A DNA stretch of 64,000 nucleotides from Ruminococcus sp. (GCA_013911065.1 JACERV010000016.1:1-64000); one strand, 5' to 3'. Shown: positions 42,262 through 52,562, counted from the first letter of the stretch. Notes: generated from the sequence alone by a model not told the origin. A program made the numbers and translations.

Positions 42262-43758
42262 ATGAAAGGCGATATGATTCTCAAGCTAAATCATATATCC
42301 AAGATGTACCCTGGCGTAACAGCTCTGGACGATTTAAACATCCAGTTCCAAGAGGGGGAAATACACGCCATAGTCGGTGAAAACGGTGCCGGTAAATCAA
42401 CCATGATTAAAACAATTTCCGGTGCTATCCAGCCAACAAAAGGTACTATCGAAATAAACGGGCAAACTTATGAGCATATGACACCTGCACTCTCAAGAGC
42501 AAATGGTATTGCGGTTATTTATCAGGAGTTTACTTTGATACCAGTCTTGTCTGCGGCTGAAAATATTTTTATGGGTGAGTTCCTTATGAACGGCATGGTC
42601 CTGGACCGCAAAGCCATGTACAACAAATCAAAAGAGCTTTTCGAGCGTCTGAAGGTGAATATCGATCCCAACGTCAAGGTGGCAGACCTGACTACCGGAT
42701 ACCAGCAGATTGTAGAAATTGCCAAAGCAGTCTCAAAAGATGCAAAAATCCTAATTATGGACGAACCATCTGCCCCGCTGACCACCTCTGAGGTGGAAGC
42801 AATGTTCAAAATTGTAGATACTTTAAAAAAACAAGGTGTGACCATCATCTACATTTCACACAGAATGGAAGAAATTTTCCGTCTGTCTGACCGTGTATCT
42901 GTTCTGCGTGATGGAAAGTACATCACCACAGTCAATACGGCAGATACGAATAAAGCAGAGCTAATCCGTCTAATGGTTGGCAGGGAGCTTACAGAAACTT
43001 ATCCTGTACGTGCCAGACATGCTTCGGAAACAATCCTTTCTATCAGAAATGTTTCGGGCAATGGTGTCAAAAATATTTCATTTGATGTAAAAAAAGGTGA
43101 GATTCTGGGTATGGCAGGGCTGATTGGTGCAGGCCGCACAGAGCTTGCACAGCTCTTATTCGGATATGAAGAGATTACGGAAGGCGAAATTATTCTGAAC
43201 GGCAAAAGCCTGAAACCGAAGAACTGTATGGAATCTATTAAAGCCGGTATCGCTCTGGTACCTGAGGACCGGAAACGCCAGGGACTTGTACTGGATATGA
43301 CAATCAAGGAAAATACCACCATGCCTAGCTTAAAAGACTGGTCAAGCCACAGCGTGATTAATCACAAAAAAGAGACGGAGATTACTGAAAAATACATCGA
43401 AAGCCTCCGCACAAAAACACCGAGTATGGATCAGAAAGCAAAAAATCTAAGCGGTGGTAACCAGCAGAAGGTTGTTCTTGCAAAATGGCTGGCAATGAAC
43501 CCGGATATCTTGATTTTTGATGAACCTACCCGAGGAATTGACGTAGGGGCCAAACAGGAGATTTATCAGATTATGAACGACTTGGCCGATGATGGCAAGG
43601 CAATCATTATGATTTCCTCTGATATGGAAGAATTGATTGGAATGTCCGATAGAATTGTAGTTTTATGTAAAGGAAGGATGACCGGCATTATGGACAGAGA
43701 CTCCATTTCTCAGGAATCTATTTTAGCTAAATCTGCCGGAGGTGACGAAAATGAATAA
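42262..43758 (+). CDS. Sugar ABC transporter ATPase (RbsA/MglA type)
   Basis: A 498-residue tandem ATPase that powers uptake. The first half has Walker A GENGAGKST, the loop region LTTGYQQIVEIAKAV and Walker B ILIMDEPSAPLT. The second half has the usual altered P-loop GLIGAGRTEL, the intact signature NLSGGNQQKVVLAKWL and ILIFDEPTRGIDVG. This is the active counterpart of the degenerate protein upstream. It overlaps the permease gene by eight bases (ATGAATAA). Confidence 0.95.
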   Translation: MKGDMILKLNHISKMYPGVTALDDLNIQFQEGEIHAIVGENGAGKSTMIKTISGAIQPTKGTIEINGQTYEHMTPALSRANGIAVIYQEFTLIPVLSAAENIFMGEFLMNGMVLDRKAMYNKSKELFERLKVNIDPNVKVADLTTGYQQIVEIAKAVSKDAKILIMDEPSAPLTTSEVEAMFKIVDTLKKQGVTIIYISHRMEEIFRLSDRVSVLRDGKYITTVNTADTNKAELIRLMVGRELTETYPVRARHASETILSIRNVSGNGVKNISFDVKKGEILGMAGLIGAGRTELAQLLFGYEEITEGEIILNGKSLKPKNCMESIKAGIALVPEDRKRQGLVLDMTIKENTTMPSLKDWSSHSVINHKKETEITEKYIESLRTKTPSMDQKAKNLSGGNQQKVVLAKWLAMNPDILIFDEPTRGIDVGAKQEIYQIMNDLADDGKAIIMISSDMEELIGMSDRIVVLCKGRMTGIMDRDSISQESILAKSAGGDENE

Positions 43759-44737
43759 AAGTAAAAAATTATTTAAATCAAAAGAACTTGGGATTTTTCT
43801 TGTACTGGTTGTCATGTTCCTGATATTCAGTATCCTTTCCCCACAGTTCCTAAAAGCAAACAACTTATTTAACATAGCCAAACAAATTGCAACCCTGGGT
43901 ATCTGCTCTGTAGGCTTTACCTTTGTACTTATTACAGGCGGAATTGATTTGTCCGTAGGATATCAGATTTCACTGGTTGGAATCATCTGTTCCTACCTGA
44001 TGACTAAGGCTGGCGTAAACTGGCTGCTCGCAGTACTCATCTCCATGCTGGTAGGCACTGTGATAGGTCTCATCAACGGAATAATTATTACAAAAACCGG
44101 TGTTGCACCGCTGATTGTCACACTATCCATGATGACCATACTAAATGGAATTAGTTACCTTATTTCAGGAGGACTCCCCATGTTTGGATTTCCAAGGAGC
44201 TTTTCTTTCCTGGGACAGGGCAACATACTGGGAATTCCGGTCTCTCTGATCTTTCTGGTTGTGATTATCCTGATTGGCGCATTCATTCTAAACAAAACTT
44301 ATTATGGAAGGTATTTCTACGCTATTGGAAGCAACGAGGAGGCAGCTAAGTTATCTGGGGTCAATACCGGAAAAATCCGTATCATTGTTTACAGTATGTG
44401 CGGATTCTTCACTGCAATCGGAGCAATCCTCCAGCTTTCCCGCCTGAATTCAGGCCAGTCTGCAACCGGTGCCGGATTTGAGTTCAATGTACTGACAGCC
44501 TGTGTACTGGGCGGGGTCAGCAGCAGTGGTGGAAAAGGTACAATTCTTGGAGCATTTATTGGTGTATTGATTGTGGGCGTACTGGATAACGGACTGCTTC
44601 TCCTGAATGTCAGTGAATATATCCAGCTTGTTATCAAAGGATGTATCCTGCTTATCGCAGTTATCTATGATACAATGTCACGCACAAACAGCGAACGTGT
44701 AAAGCGTATCAAGGCAATCAATGCAAATAATAACTAG
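43751..44737 (+). CDS. Sugar ABC transporter permease (RbsC type)
   Basis: A 328-residue inner-membrane permease with eight to ten helices. The family signature lies in GFTFVLITGGIDLSVG, near residue 55-70, and NGIIITKTGVAPLIVTLSMM. The C-terminal CVLGGVSSSGGKGTILGAF is the EAA-like loop that contacts the ATPase. The start is the ATG at 43751, eight bases after GGAGG, inside the end of the ATPase gene. Confidence 0.94.
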   Translation: MNKSKKLFKSKELGIFLVLVVMFLIFSILSPQFLKANNLFNIAKQIATLGICSVGFTFVLITGGIDLSVGYQISLVGIICSYLMTKAGVNWLLAVLISMLVGTVIGLINGIIITKTGVAPLIVTLSMMTILNGISYLISGGLPMFGFPRSFSFLGQGNILGIPVSLIFLVVIILIGAFILNKTYYGRYFYAIGSNEEAAKLSGVNTGKIRIIVYSMCGFFTAIGAILQLSRLNSGQSATGAGFEFNVLTACVLGGVSSSGGKGTILGAFIGVLIVGVLDNGLLLLNVSEYIQLVIKGCILLIAVIYDTMSRTNSERVKRIKAINANNN

Positions 44738-44798
44738 TATATTCCCCCTTTAATGGGGATGAAGACAAAATAATATTTTATTTCTAGGAGGAAAAGAT

Positions 44799-45818
44799 AT
44801 GAAAAAAAGAATTTTAAGTGTATTTGCAGCGATGTTCCTTTTGACAGGGACTATCACCGGGTGCAGCATGGACTCAGATACCAGCAGCAAAGACAGCAGT
44901 TCCACTGAAACAGCATCAAAAGACACCAAAAGTTCCGGGGATTACAAGGTAGGTATCACATTTTCTGATTTGAGCAACCCTGTATGGGCAGAGCTTGTGA
45001 AAGAGGCGGAGGCTTATGCAAAAGAAAAAGGAATTTCAGTTACATATGTGGATGCTCAAAGTGACGCTACAAAACAGGTAACACAGATTGAGAACTTTAT
45101 TCAGGGAGATATGGATGCCATTATTGTCTGCGCAGTAGAATCAAATGCAGTTGCAGATGTAACAAAAAAAGCGCAGGATGCCGGAATTTATGTTGTAGGT
45201 TATACACAGACTCTCGAGAACTGCGATGCCCAGTACCTTGTAGATCCGTATAATACAGGATATGCATGCGGAGAGCGTGCTGCTGAGTGGATTAATGAAA
45301 ACTACGGTGACGAAGAAGTCGTAGAGTGGGCACTGATGGATTTACCTGAATTTCCTGAGATTATTGAACGTGCAAACGGAATCAAAGCCGGAATTGAGGA
45401 AAATACAAAAAATACAAAGCTGGTAGCAACTGCTTCCGCACTCACCTCTGAGGAAGGCGTAAAAAATGCTGAGACATTCCTTCAGGCTCACCCTGATATC
45501 AAAGCAATCTGCTGTATCGGCGGCGGTGGAAGTGTAGGCGGAAATGAAGGAATCAAATCTGCAGGAATCACAGACTTTAACTCTATCGGCCTGTTTGGAA
45601 TTGATGCTACAGAAAATGAAATCCTGAACATCATCAACGGCGAACCTCAGAAATCCTCTGTCAGCCTGGGCGGCGGAAAAGCACACGGACGTGCTCTGGT
45701 GGACATTACTTCTGACCTGCTTGAAGGTAAAGACGTGGAAAAAGACCAGTACATGCCAATCGAGGTAATTGATTCATCTAATGCACAGGAATACTATGAT
45801 ACCATTTATGCTAAATAG
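44799..45818 (+). CDS. Sugar-binding lipoprotein (Peripla_BP_4)
   Basis: A 339-residue substrate-binding lipoprotein. The signal peptide ends in a lipobox ITGC (Cys22), and a Ser/Thr-rich linker (to about residue 46) follows. The mature part starts YKVGITFSDLSNPVWAELVKE and has the two-lobe ribose-binding-protein layout (CCIGGGGSVGGNEGI, IGLFGIDATENEI). The linked dehydrogenase suggests a polyol or small sugar as ligand. AGGAGG lies nine bases before the ATG; a small CCCC/GGGG hairpin separates it from the permease gene and could raise its expression. Confidence 0.93.
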   Translation: MKKRILSVFAAMFLLTGTITGCSMDSDTSSKDSSSTETASKDTKSSGDYKVGITFSDLSNPVWAELVKEAEAYAKEKGISVTYVDAQSDATKQVTQIENFIQGDMDAIIVCAVESNAVADVTKKAQDAGIYVVGYTQTLENCDAQYLVDPYNTGYACGERAAEWINENYGDEEVVEWALMDLPEFPEIIERANGIKAGIEENTKNTKLVATASALTSEEGVKNAETFLQAHPDIKAICCIGGGGSVGGNEGIKSAGITDFNSIGLFGIDATENEILNIINGEPQKSSVSLGGGKAHGRALVDITSDLLEGKDVEKDQYMPIEVIDSSNAQEYYDTIYAK

Positions 45819-45835
45819 GAAGAAGGAGAACATCT

Positions 45836-46900
45836 ATGGAAAGAACAATGAAAGCACTCTTATCTTACGCACCTTATGATAACCGTTATGAGGACGTTCC
45901 GGTTCCAACAATCAGTGACGGAGAAATTCTGCTCAAAGTAAAAGGCTGCGGTATCTGTGCGGGTGATGTTAAATCATACCACGGCGGAATCCGTATCTGG
46001 GGGACTTCTGAAGAGAACCGGTACATTGAGGCTCCCTGCATCGGCGGGCATGAATTTTACGGTGAAATCGTTGAGAAGGCTGACGACGTTGAAGGGTTTG
46101 AAGTAGGTGATACCATTGTTACTGAACAGATTGTTCCATGCGGAATCTGTAAATTCTGCCGGGAAGGAAAATACTGGATGTGTACAAGATCAGCAGTATT
46201 TGGATTCAAACAGTATGCAAACGGCGGCTTTGCAGAATACGTAAAGCTGGATAAAAACTGCCTGAACCATAAAATCCCTAAAAGCTTCACCCCTGAACAA
46301 GCTGCCCTTGTCGAGCCAATTGCATGCGGTATGCACGCCATAGAACGTGCCAGTATCCAGCACAGTGATGTCGTGGTTATTGCAGGACTTGGAGCCATCG
46401 GATTATCCATGGTCAACATGGCTTCCCTCTGCCTCCCAAAACTGGTTATCGGTATTGATGTTAAAGCAAACCGTCTGGCAATGGGAAAGGATTTCGGAGC
46501 TGACATAGTATTGAACCCAATGGAATGTAATGTAGTGGAAGAAATTATGAAACTGACCGGTGGTCTTGGCTGTGATGTATATGTAGAAGCATCTGGAAGC
46601 CCCAAAAGCGTTACACAGGGAATGGATTCATTAAAGAACCTGGGACGTTACGTTCAGATGGGTGTATTTGCGGAAGAAGTAACCGCAGATTGGAATACAA
46701 TCGGAGACGGAAAAGAACTCACTATTATCGGATCCCATCTTTCCGCACTTACCTTCCCCGCTGTTATCAAGGGAATTGCATCCGGGCTGATTAAAACAGA
46801 TGGGCTGATTTCTCACAAATTTGCCCTTGCAGACTGGAAGGAAGCATTTGAGGCTGCTGAAAAAGATCCAAATGCCGTAAAGGTTATGCTCATACCATAA
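45836..46900 (+). CDS. Zinc-dependent medium-chain dehydrogenase (erythritol/threitol dehydrogenase-like)
   Basis: A 354-residue medium-chain alcohol dehydrogenase. Catalytic zinc ligands are in GCGICAGDVKSYHG and GGHEFYGE; structural zinc cysteines are in VPCGICKFCREGKYWMC. The nucleotide site is AGLGAIGLSMVN, followed by VIGIDVKANR. The N-terminal IRIWGTSEENRYIEAPC recalls erythritol/L-threitol dehydrogenases, though this is from memory. It is the last gene of the transporter operon, so it probably oxidises the imported polyol to a ketose. Confidence 0.85.
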   Translation: MERTMKALLSYAPYDNRYEDVPVPTISDGEILLKVKGCGICAGDVKSYHGGIRIWGTSEENRYIEAPCIGGHEFYGEIVEKADDVEGFEVGDTIVTEQIVPCGICKFCREGKYWMCTRSAVFGFKQYANGGFAEYVKLDKNCLNHKIPKSFTPEQAALVEPIACGMHAIERASIQHSDVVVIAGLGAIGLSMVNMASLCLPKLVIGIDVKANRLAMGKDFGADIVLNPMECNVVEEIMKLTGGLGCDVYVEASGSPKSVTQGMDSLKNLGRYVQMGVFAEEVTADWNTIGDGKELTIIGSHLSALTFPAVIKGIASGLIKTDGLISHKFALADWKEAFEAAEKDPNAVKVMLIP

Positions 46901-46914
46901 AGAATAGAAACATC

Positions 46915-46938
46915 AAGGGGCCGGTACGCTGGCCCCTT
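46915..46938. terminator. Hairpin after the transporter operon
   Basis: AAGGGGCC pairs with GGCCCCTT around an eight-base loop. The T-run is poor on both strands, so it is a stable stop or a mRNA end rather than a textbook terminator. Confidence 0.55.
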
Positions 46939-46984
46939 AAAAGAACCGCTGAATCAGAATTACTTCTCGTAAAATAATAGAACG

Positions 46985-47986
46985 TTATTTTTCCTTATTA
47001 TACTCTAATGCATCATACTCTCTCCGTAATTCTCGCAGCAACTCCTCTTCACTTGGCAGATATAGCTTGTACTTTGAAGCGAAAATCTGTGTTTCATTTT
47101 CTGGTAACGTATACTTAACCACAGATTCACTTTTGTCCGCGCACAGTACAATTCCTATTGGTGGATTATCTCCTTCATTCATCAATTCACGTTCATAGTA
47201 ATGTACATACATCTGCATCTGTCCCAAATCCTGATGTGACAAATCTCCAATTTTCAGATCAATTAATACAAAACACTTTAAGATGTAATTATAAAAGACA
47301 AGGTCGATTCGGAAATGACGCCCATCAAATGTAATTCTTTTCTGTCTGGCAACGAACGAAAATCCTCTCCCCAATTCCAAAAGGAACTTCTGCAAATGTG
47401 TAATCATAGCTTCTTCTAAATCATTCTCATAAAAATCATCATTCGGATTCAATCCCAGGAACTCTAATACATATGGATCACGAATAATATCTTCTGGTAC
47501 TTTTGCAGGTTCCAGTTTCTGAATTTCTTCTGAAACACTTTCTTTATTCTGGCTGGAAAGTAACCTTTCATAAAAGAATGAATTAATTTGCCTTTCTAAC
47601 TGTCGCGTGCTCCAATTTGATTTTATCGCTTCTTCTATATAGAACTGACGAGCATTTTCATTTTCTACACGCATAAGCAGACGATAATGTGTCCAACTCA
47701 ATTCGCTACGCAATGCGTAGCTTTTTGGAAAAGTAAGATAAAACTGCCGCATATTTTTAAGATTTGCAGCAGTAAAGCCTTTTCCGAAATCTGCTGTCAT
47801 CTGTTTGGATAATTCTGCTATTAATCCAGCTCCATACTCAGCCTTCTCCTCTCCGTCCTGCTGTTCCACAATGCTTTTTCCTATATTCCAGTATGCCTCA
47901 ACCATTGCAAAGTTTGCTGTTTTATATACTTTATTTCTAGCTTCTGAAAGAATACTTTTAATTTGTTCATAAAATTGCTGTTCCAT
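46985..47986 (-). CDS. DUF1016/PDDEXK nuclease family protein (YhcG-like)
   Basis: A 333-residue protein with an N-terminal DUF1016 domain (EARNKVYKTANFAMVEAYW, LSKQMTADFGKGFTAANL, WTHYRLLMRVEN) and a C-terminal PDDEXK nuclease-like domain with RIDLVFYN and FVLIDLKIGDLSH (Asp and Asp-x-Lys of the motif) and the end region LPSEEELLRELRRE. The family is common next to restriction or phage-defence genes, but here it stands alone. The start is the ATG at 47986 after AAAGGAAG. Confidence 0.85.
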   Translation of the reverse strand: MEQQFYEQIKSILSEARNKVYKTANFAMVEAYWNIGKSIVEQQDGEEKAEYGAGLIAELSKQMTADFGKGFTAANLKNMRQFYLTFPKSYALRSELSWTHYRLLMRVENENARQFYIEEAIKSNWSTRQLERQINSFFYERLLSSQNKESVSEEIQKLEPAKVPEDIIRDPYVLEFLGLNPNDDFYENDLEEAMITHLQKFLLELGRGFSFVARQKRITFDGRHFRIDLVFYNYILKCFVLIDLKIGDLSHQDLGQMQMYVHYYERELMNEGDNPPIGIVLCADKSESVVKYTLPENETQIFASKYKLYLPSEEELLRELRREYDALEYNKEK

Positions 47987-48659
47987 GATTCTTCCTTTCA
48001 TTAACTATATTTATGGCATCTGTTATCTCCTAATCAATCATCTGTTTTCGCTTCTTGATTAGTAAGGCTTGCAAAGCACTAACGCTTGACCATTAATGCT
48101 TTCCCATCTAAATCCCCTTAGATTACACCCTCCGATCTTGATATGCTTTCAGTATACCATACAACTGCATGAATTCACCGAAGTATTTTATATCAAGTTG
48201 CGAACTATAAGATTTTAAATGGAGTTTCATTTAAATCTGGTCAGTAATATTTGATTTTTCAATATTATTCTCTTTTTTTACTTTTAATATCTTTTTTTAT
48301 TCTTTCCGCATTACAATAAAAATATAGTTTTTATATTCCTAAGATACGTGATTATTTTATAATCCTGCATTTTTTTGTCATAGGTATTTGCTTTCTAAAA
48401 TGGTTATTCAGTTTTTTATTCACGGATTATGCTTCGAACATGAAGCGCCGGGATAAGATTTCGCAGCTTGATATAGGCAAGAACGCCTGCCGCTTGATGT
48501 ATCTATCATAATACAGCAAGTTAATTATGACAAGATATTTTTCAATTCAAAATGTTTACAAAAGTGCTTATAATAAGTGAAGCCGCTAATCGTTAAGATT
48601 AGCGGCTTCTGTCTATTATTACTTTATCTTAAAAAAGGTCTAACCCTCTTCCAAATGCT
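47987..48659. other. Long gene-free interval with hairpins
   Basis: About 670 bases without a credible gene. AGATTTTAAATG/CATTTAAATCT (about 48211-48239) and an AT hairpin near 48247-48271 followed by T7 could be terminator-like. A GC-richer island (about 48420-48515) is open on the minus strand for about 35 codons (ending SRRFMFEA) without a start and may be a gene remnant. A strong stem AAGCCGCTAATC/GATTAGCGGCTT stands at 48580-48608, near the aconitase stop. Confidence 0.4.
48580..48608. terminator. Terminator-like hairpin downstream of the aconitase gene
   Basis: A perfect 12-bp stem (AAGCCGCTAATC and its complement) with a five-base loop. It lies 52 bases past the stop of the leftward aconitase gene; the T-run is weak. 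Confidence 0.55.
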
Positions 48660-50927
48660 TTAATCTCTATAATAGTTAATAAGGCATCCTTTTAATATAA
48701 TTTCTCTTTCTGCATCTGTGAGTTCACCAAGGCGGAATTCAATTTCTTCCAGGCTGTCTCCTACAACATATGCCTTTATCACATCCGCTTTATCCTCCAC
48801 TGCCTTTCTTACATCAGGAACAAAGATATAGTCCCCATTTTTAAATGGCAGGTTTTCATGATCTGCATCTGTTAAGAAAGGAAGCATTCCCCAGTTAATC
48901 AGATTAGAGCGGTAGCGTTTTGTTGCATATCCATTTGCAATATTTGCCCATCCGCCAAGCACCTTCTGACAGGAAGCCGCTTGTTCTCTCGCGGAGCCAT
49001 CTCCTGGTTTTACAGCGAAAATCGTACTTCCTACACCAAGGTTTCCTTCTCCTGCTTCAGGATAAGATTCTCTGACCTTTGCCATTACCGGCTTTAACTC
49101 TTCCAGCACGTCCAATGGACATGTATTTTCCTCAATTGCCTTCTGTGCTGTCTGCACTTCTTTAGCACGTCCTACATAAGCCGGGTCCTTTCTGGAAAGT
49201 GTAAACTCCGCAAGTCCAAGAGGATTGGAGCGGTAGGAAGATGTCTCCCCGGAAGGAATCAACTCATCAGTAGTCGTTACCGGATCATGAATCTCAGAAA
49301 CTACCTTCAGAACCAAATTTTGAGGTAATGCGGACATCTTAGGCCAATCCTTAATATTCGGACCAAATTTAATTTCTACACTTGGGTCAGCAACACCCTG
49401 ACTGTCAAATACGCGGTTTTCATAAATACTCTTATCAAAATGATACTTTTGTCCCTTATACTCCACATCTATAGCTGTAGCAGGTGTCAAAAATCCTTTG
49501 TTAGCCGCTGTGGCTGCAATAGAACGTGCATCCATAAGCGCAACAGAGGCAATCTGCCCACTTTGGAGCTTAGAACCTTCACGGTTCGGAAAGTTTCTCG
49601 TTGAATGACGAATAGAGAATGCATTGTTGGCAGGTGTATCTCCTGCACCAAAACATGGTCCGCAGAACGCTGTCTTCACAACTGTACCTGCTGCCATGAG
49701 GTCAGCAACCGCACCATTTTTCACTAATTCCATATAAATTGGCGTACTTGCCGGATATACACTGAATGTAAATTCATCATGTCCAATATTCTTTCCTTTT
49801 ATAATATCAGCCGCAGCACAGATATTTTCAAATCCGCCGCCGGCACATCCCGCAATAATTCCCTGCTCCACATAGAGCCTGTCATTTACAACTTTATCCT
49901 GCAGTGAATAATCTACCGCACCGCCTAGGCTTACAATTGCTTTCTTTTCCACATCATGTAAAATGTCTTTCAGATTTGCATTTACTTCATCGATTGTATA
50001 TACATTGCTTGGATGGAACGGCATCGCAATCATAGGCTTAATTTCACTTAAATTTACATAAACCATGCCGTCATAGTACGCAACAGCTCCCGGATTCAGC
50101 TCTTTATAATCCTCACTTCTTCCGTGAATCTCGTAGTATTCCTGAATCTTTTCATCCGTTTTCCAAATGGATGACAAACAGGTAGTCTCCGTTGTCATAA
50201 CATCAACGCCCATACGGAAGTCGGCACTTAACTTGTCCACACCCGGTCCTACAAATTCCATCACTTTATTATTTACATAGCCATTTCCAAATGTTGCCCC
50301 AATAATTGCCAGTGCAACATCCTGAGGTCCTACCCCTTTCATTGGCTCCCCATCCAGGTAAATACCAATAACACCTGGCATGTTAATATCATAAGTCTTG
50401 TTCAAAAGTTGTTTTACAAGCTCCGGTCCGCCCTCACCCATGGCCATTGTTCCAAGAGCGCCATACCGGGTGTGGCTGTCTGAACCAAGAATCATCTTAC
50501 CGCCTCCGGAAAGTACCTCACGGGCATACTGGTGAATCACGGCCTGATGAGGAGGTACATAAACTCCGCCATACTTCTTTGCACAGGTCAGGCCAAACAT
50601 ATGGTCATCCTCATTAATTGTACCACCTACCGCACATAAACTGTTATGGCAGTTTGTCAGTACATAAGGAACCGGGAATTTCTCAAGTCCTGAAGCTCTG
50701 GCCGTCTGTATAATTCCAACAAAAGTTATATCATGTGATGTGAGCTTATCAAACTTAATTTGTAAATGCTCCATATCAGATGTTGTATTATGCTCCTTCA
50801 GAATTCCGTAGGCTATGGTATTCTGAGCTGCTTCTTCCTTCGTAACAGCAATGATAATATTGCCTGTATCTTCAACTATTTCAGTGCCATTTTTCAAATA
50901 AACACCGTTTTCATATAGTTTTATCAT
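48660..50927 (-). CDS. Aconitase-family hydratase
   Basis: A 755-residue iron-sulfur hydratase of the aconitase family, probably converting citrate to isocitrate. Cluster-ligand cysteines are seen in TTETTCLSS and [11 protein letters not shown]. Active-site regions include [19 protein letters not shown] and [11 protein letters not shown]; the swivel domain has [19 protein letters not shown]. The start is the ATG at 50927 after AGGAGG; a longer frame to 51026 has no site. Clostridial members are often annotated only as hydratase. Citrate synthase in the same window supports the citrate role. Confidence 0.88.
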   Translation of the reverse strand: MIKLYENGVYLKNGTEIVEDTGNIIIAVTKEEAAQNTIAYGILKEHNTTSDMEHLQIKFDKLTSHDITFVGIIQTARASGLEKFPVPYVLTNCHNSLCAVGGTINEDDHMFGLTCAKKYGGVYVPPHQAVIHQYAREVLSGGGKMILGSDSHTRYGALGTMAMGEGGPELVKQLLNKTYDINMPGVIGIYLDGEPMKGVGPQDVALAIIGATFGNGYVNNKVMEFVGPGVDKLSADFRMGVDVMTTETTCLSSIWKTDEKIQEYYEIHGRSEDYKELNPGAVAYYDGMVYVNLSEIKPMIAMPFHPSNVYTIDEVNANLKDILHDVEKKAIVSLGGAVDYSLQDKVVNDRLYVEQGIIAGCAGGGFENICAAADIIKGKNIGHDEFTFSVYPASTPIYMELVKNGAVADLMAAGTVVKTAFCGPCFGAGDTPANNAFSIRHSTRNFPNREGSKLQSGQIASVALMDARSIAATAANKGFLTPATAIDVEYKGQKYHFDKSIYENRVFDSQGVADPSVEIKFGPNIKDWPKMSALPQNLVLKVVSEIHDPVTTTDELIPSGETSSYRSNPLGLAEFTLSRKDPAYVGRAKEVQTAQKAIEENTCPLDVLEELKPVMAKVRESYPEAGEGNLGVGSTIFAVKPGDGSAREQAASCQKVLGGWANIANGYATKRYRSNLINWGMLPFLTDADHENLPFKNGDYIFVPDVRKAVEDKADVIKAYVVGDSLEEIEFRLGELTDAEREIILKGCLINYYRD

Positions 50928-51045
50928 GATTAATCCTCCTAGCATACTTATTAACTCGTTACTGCTTATCATTTTAGCATGATAAAGAATAGATGTAAAT
51001 TGGGAAATTTCCCTCTCAAGCCACATCCCCCTCTGCGTAAGGTCT

Positions 51046-51075
51046 AAAAAGGCAGTACCCTGTCAGGCACCGCCT
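51046..51075 (-). terminator. Terminator of the FHA gene
   Basis: On the minus strand AGGCGGT and ACTGCCT pair (one G-T wobble) and TTTTT follows, five bases past the FHA stop. Confidence 0.65.
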
Positions 51076-51079
51076 CAAA

Positions 51080-51658
51080 TTAATTTGTCTCTCTAAGAAT
51101 TTTAATAACTTCGAGTTCTGTCTCACCCAGCGAAATAAAATCCTCTCTTTGAATCACAATAGGTTTCTGAATCTTCTTGCCATTTAAGAATGTATGGTTC
51201 TTTGAACCTTCATCTCTGAGGTACAATTTATCCTTCCTTCGTATAATTGCACAATGAACCTTAGAAATCTTCCTGTCATTGGTGAGAGATAAAAATTCCT
51301 CAAAAGCCACTTCTTTTGTGGTTCTGCCAATTCCAATATTATCATAGAAAATATAGGTGTACCGCTCCTGGGTATCGGTGTCTTCTAAAATAACCTTCCA
51401 GCGCCTTTTCTTTCCTGATGAATTCCCAGTATCTGCATCCAAGTCGTCATCTTCCAACTCCTGCTCTGTACCAGCCCTTCTGCGCTTTCTGGCCGGCCTC
51501 TTGTCCTCGTAATCATCTTCTTCTATGTCATACTCTTCATCAAGCTCATATTTCCTGTATTCTTTTCTCTCTTTTACTATTGTTACTACTGTCGCGATTA
51601 TAGTAACTAAAATCAAAACTGCCAAGACTATCAGAATAATCCAGTACATCATTTGCAT
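51080..51658 (-). CDS. Membrane-anchored FHA-domain protein
   Basis: A 192-residue protein: one N-terminal membrane helix (about 5-28), a charged low-complexity linker rich in Asp, Glu, Arg and Lys (30-85), and a cytosolic FHA domain (about 88-190) with GIGRTTKE, SKVHCAI and SKNHTFLNGKKI, the phosphothreonine-binding loop pattern. It probably brings a Thr-phosphorylated partner to the membrane. Its ribosome binding site lies inside a small palindrome (51662-51677). Confidence 0.88.
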   Translation of the reverse strand: MQMMYWIILIVLAVLILVTIIATVVTIVKERKEYRKYELDEEYDIEEDDYEDKRPARKRRRAGTEQELEDDDLDADTGNSSGKKRRWKVILEDTDTQERYTYIFYDNIGIGRTTKEVAFEEFLSLTNDRKISKVHCAIIRRKDKLYLRDEGSKNHTFLNGKKIQKPIVIQREDFISLGETELEVIKILRETN

Positions 51659-51661
51659 ATC

Positions 51662-51677
51662 AACTCCTTCAGGAGTT
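51662..51677 (-). promoter_or_regulatory. Palindrome covering the FHA gene ribosome binding site
   Basis: On the minus strand AACTCCTGAAGGAGTT is a 16-base palindrome that contains the AAGGAG Shine-Dalgarno. In mRNA a six- or seven-base stem could hide the site. Confidence 0.4.
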
Positions 51678-51758
51678 AATCTTACTATATTTTTCCGGTT
51701 CAGGCAAGTTAATACGCCTTTTTTGTATATACTTTTAGGAATAACCTTCTATTCCAGC

Positions 51759-52562
51759 CTAATTCTCGTATTCACATATATACCCTAATTTTCCTGAATA
51801 AGCCGGTTCTGCAGCCAGCATATTATCAGGGATGTCATTCCATACGAACCTCTTCTCTCCGTCAAAGAAGAACAAGTCCATATACAACTCTTCCAGACTT
51901 CCATCCTTATAGCTTGGTTCTCCCTTTTTCCATTCATCCGAACACCAGCTATCATCAGAATTTAACTTTTCTCCAAATAGCTTGTTATCTTCATTTACCC
52001 AGTAGTAATCTGAAGAACTACTATCTCTTCTCCCGCCAATGTGGAAAAAGATATTCGTCATCTTCTGTTTGCTGATTTCTTTTCTGATATATTCATATTC
52101 ACTTGAGCTGTTGATTCTGACAAGATACCCCCCACGGTCAATACAGTCCTGGAAAGCTTCCTGCCATGTGCCATCACTCAGAATATATTCATATCTGTGA
52201 ATTCCTGTATCATCTCCAGGAATAGAAGTATCATAAGTACTTCCACTATTATCCGCCACGCTGTCATCCTGGGATGAGTTTTGGGCATCATCCTGGGAGT
52301 TATTTTTCTTATCATCCCCTCCAGTTGTTTCCCCGCTATCCGGCTTATCCTTCTTTGTACTATCACCTGTGCCGGAATTTATATCATCCTTCTTATTTCC
52401 GGCATTTTTTGATTCATTCACAGATGTTGTTTTATCTGTGCTTTTCGTTTCTTTTTTCACGATCATGGTTCCCGTCACTATACCGGCCCCTATACCCACT
52501 GCAAATACTAAAATAATTATTATAATAATCCATACCTTGCGGTTGTTCTTTGATCCTTTCAT
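51759..52562 (-). CDS. Membrane-anchored C-type-lectin-like protein
   Basis: A 267-residue protein with an N-terminal membrane helix (about 11-35), a long Ser/Asp/Lys-rich linker (40-115) and an external C-type-lectin-like domain (about 125-265): WQEAFQDCIDRGGYLVRINS, HIGGRRDSSSSDYYWVNE, WCSDEWKKGEPS and KLGYICEYEN. The expected disulfide cysteines are present. The ligand is unknown. The start is the ATG at 52562, nine bases after GGAGG. It is next to the FHA gene on the same strand. Confidence 0.82.
   Translation of the reverse strand: MKGSKNNRKVWIIIIIILVFAVGIGAGIVTGTMIVKKETKSTDKTTSVNESKNAGNKKDDINSGTGDSTKKDKPDSGETTGGDDKKNNSQDDAQNSSQDDSVADNSGSTYDTSIPGDDTGIHRYEYILSDGTWQEAFQDCIDRGGYLVRINSSSEYEYIRKEISKQKMTNIFFHIGGRRDSSSSDYYWVNEDNKLFGEKLNSDDSWCSDEWKKGEPSYKDGSLEELYMDLFFFDGEKRFVWNDIPDNMLAAEPAYSGKLGYICEYEN

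Noticed and set aside
46985-47986. Part of a restriction-modification or defence island
   Set aside because: The DUF1016 gene has no methylase, specificity or other defence gene beside it; neighbours are a sugar operon and aconitase.
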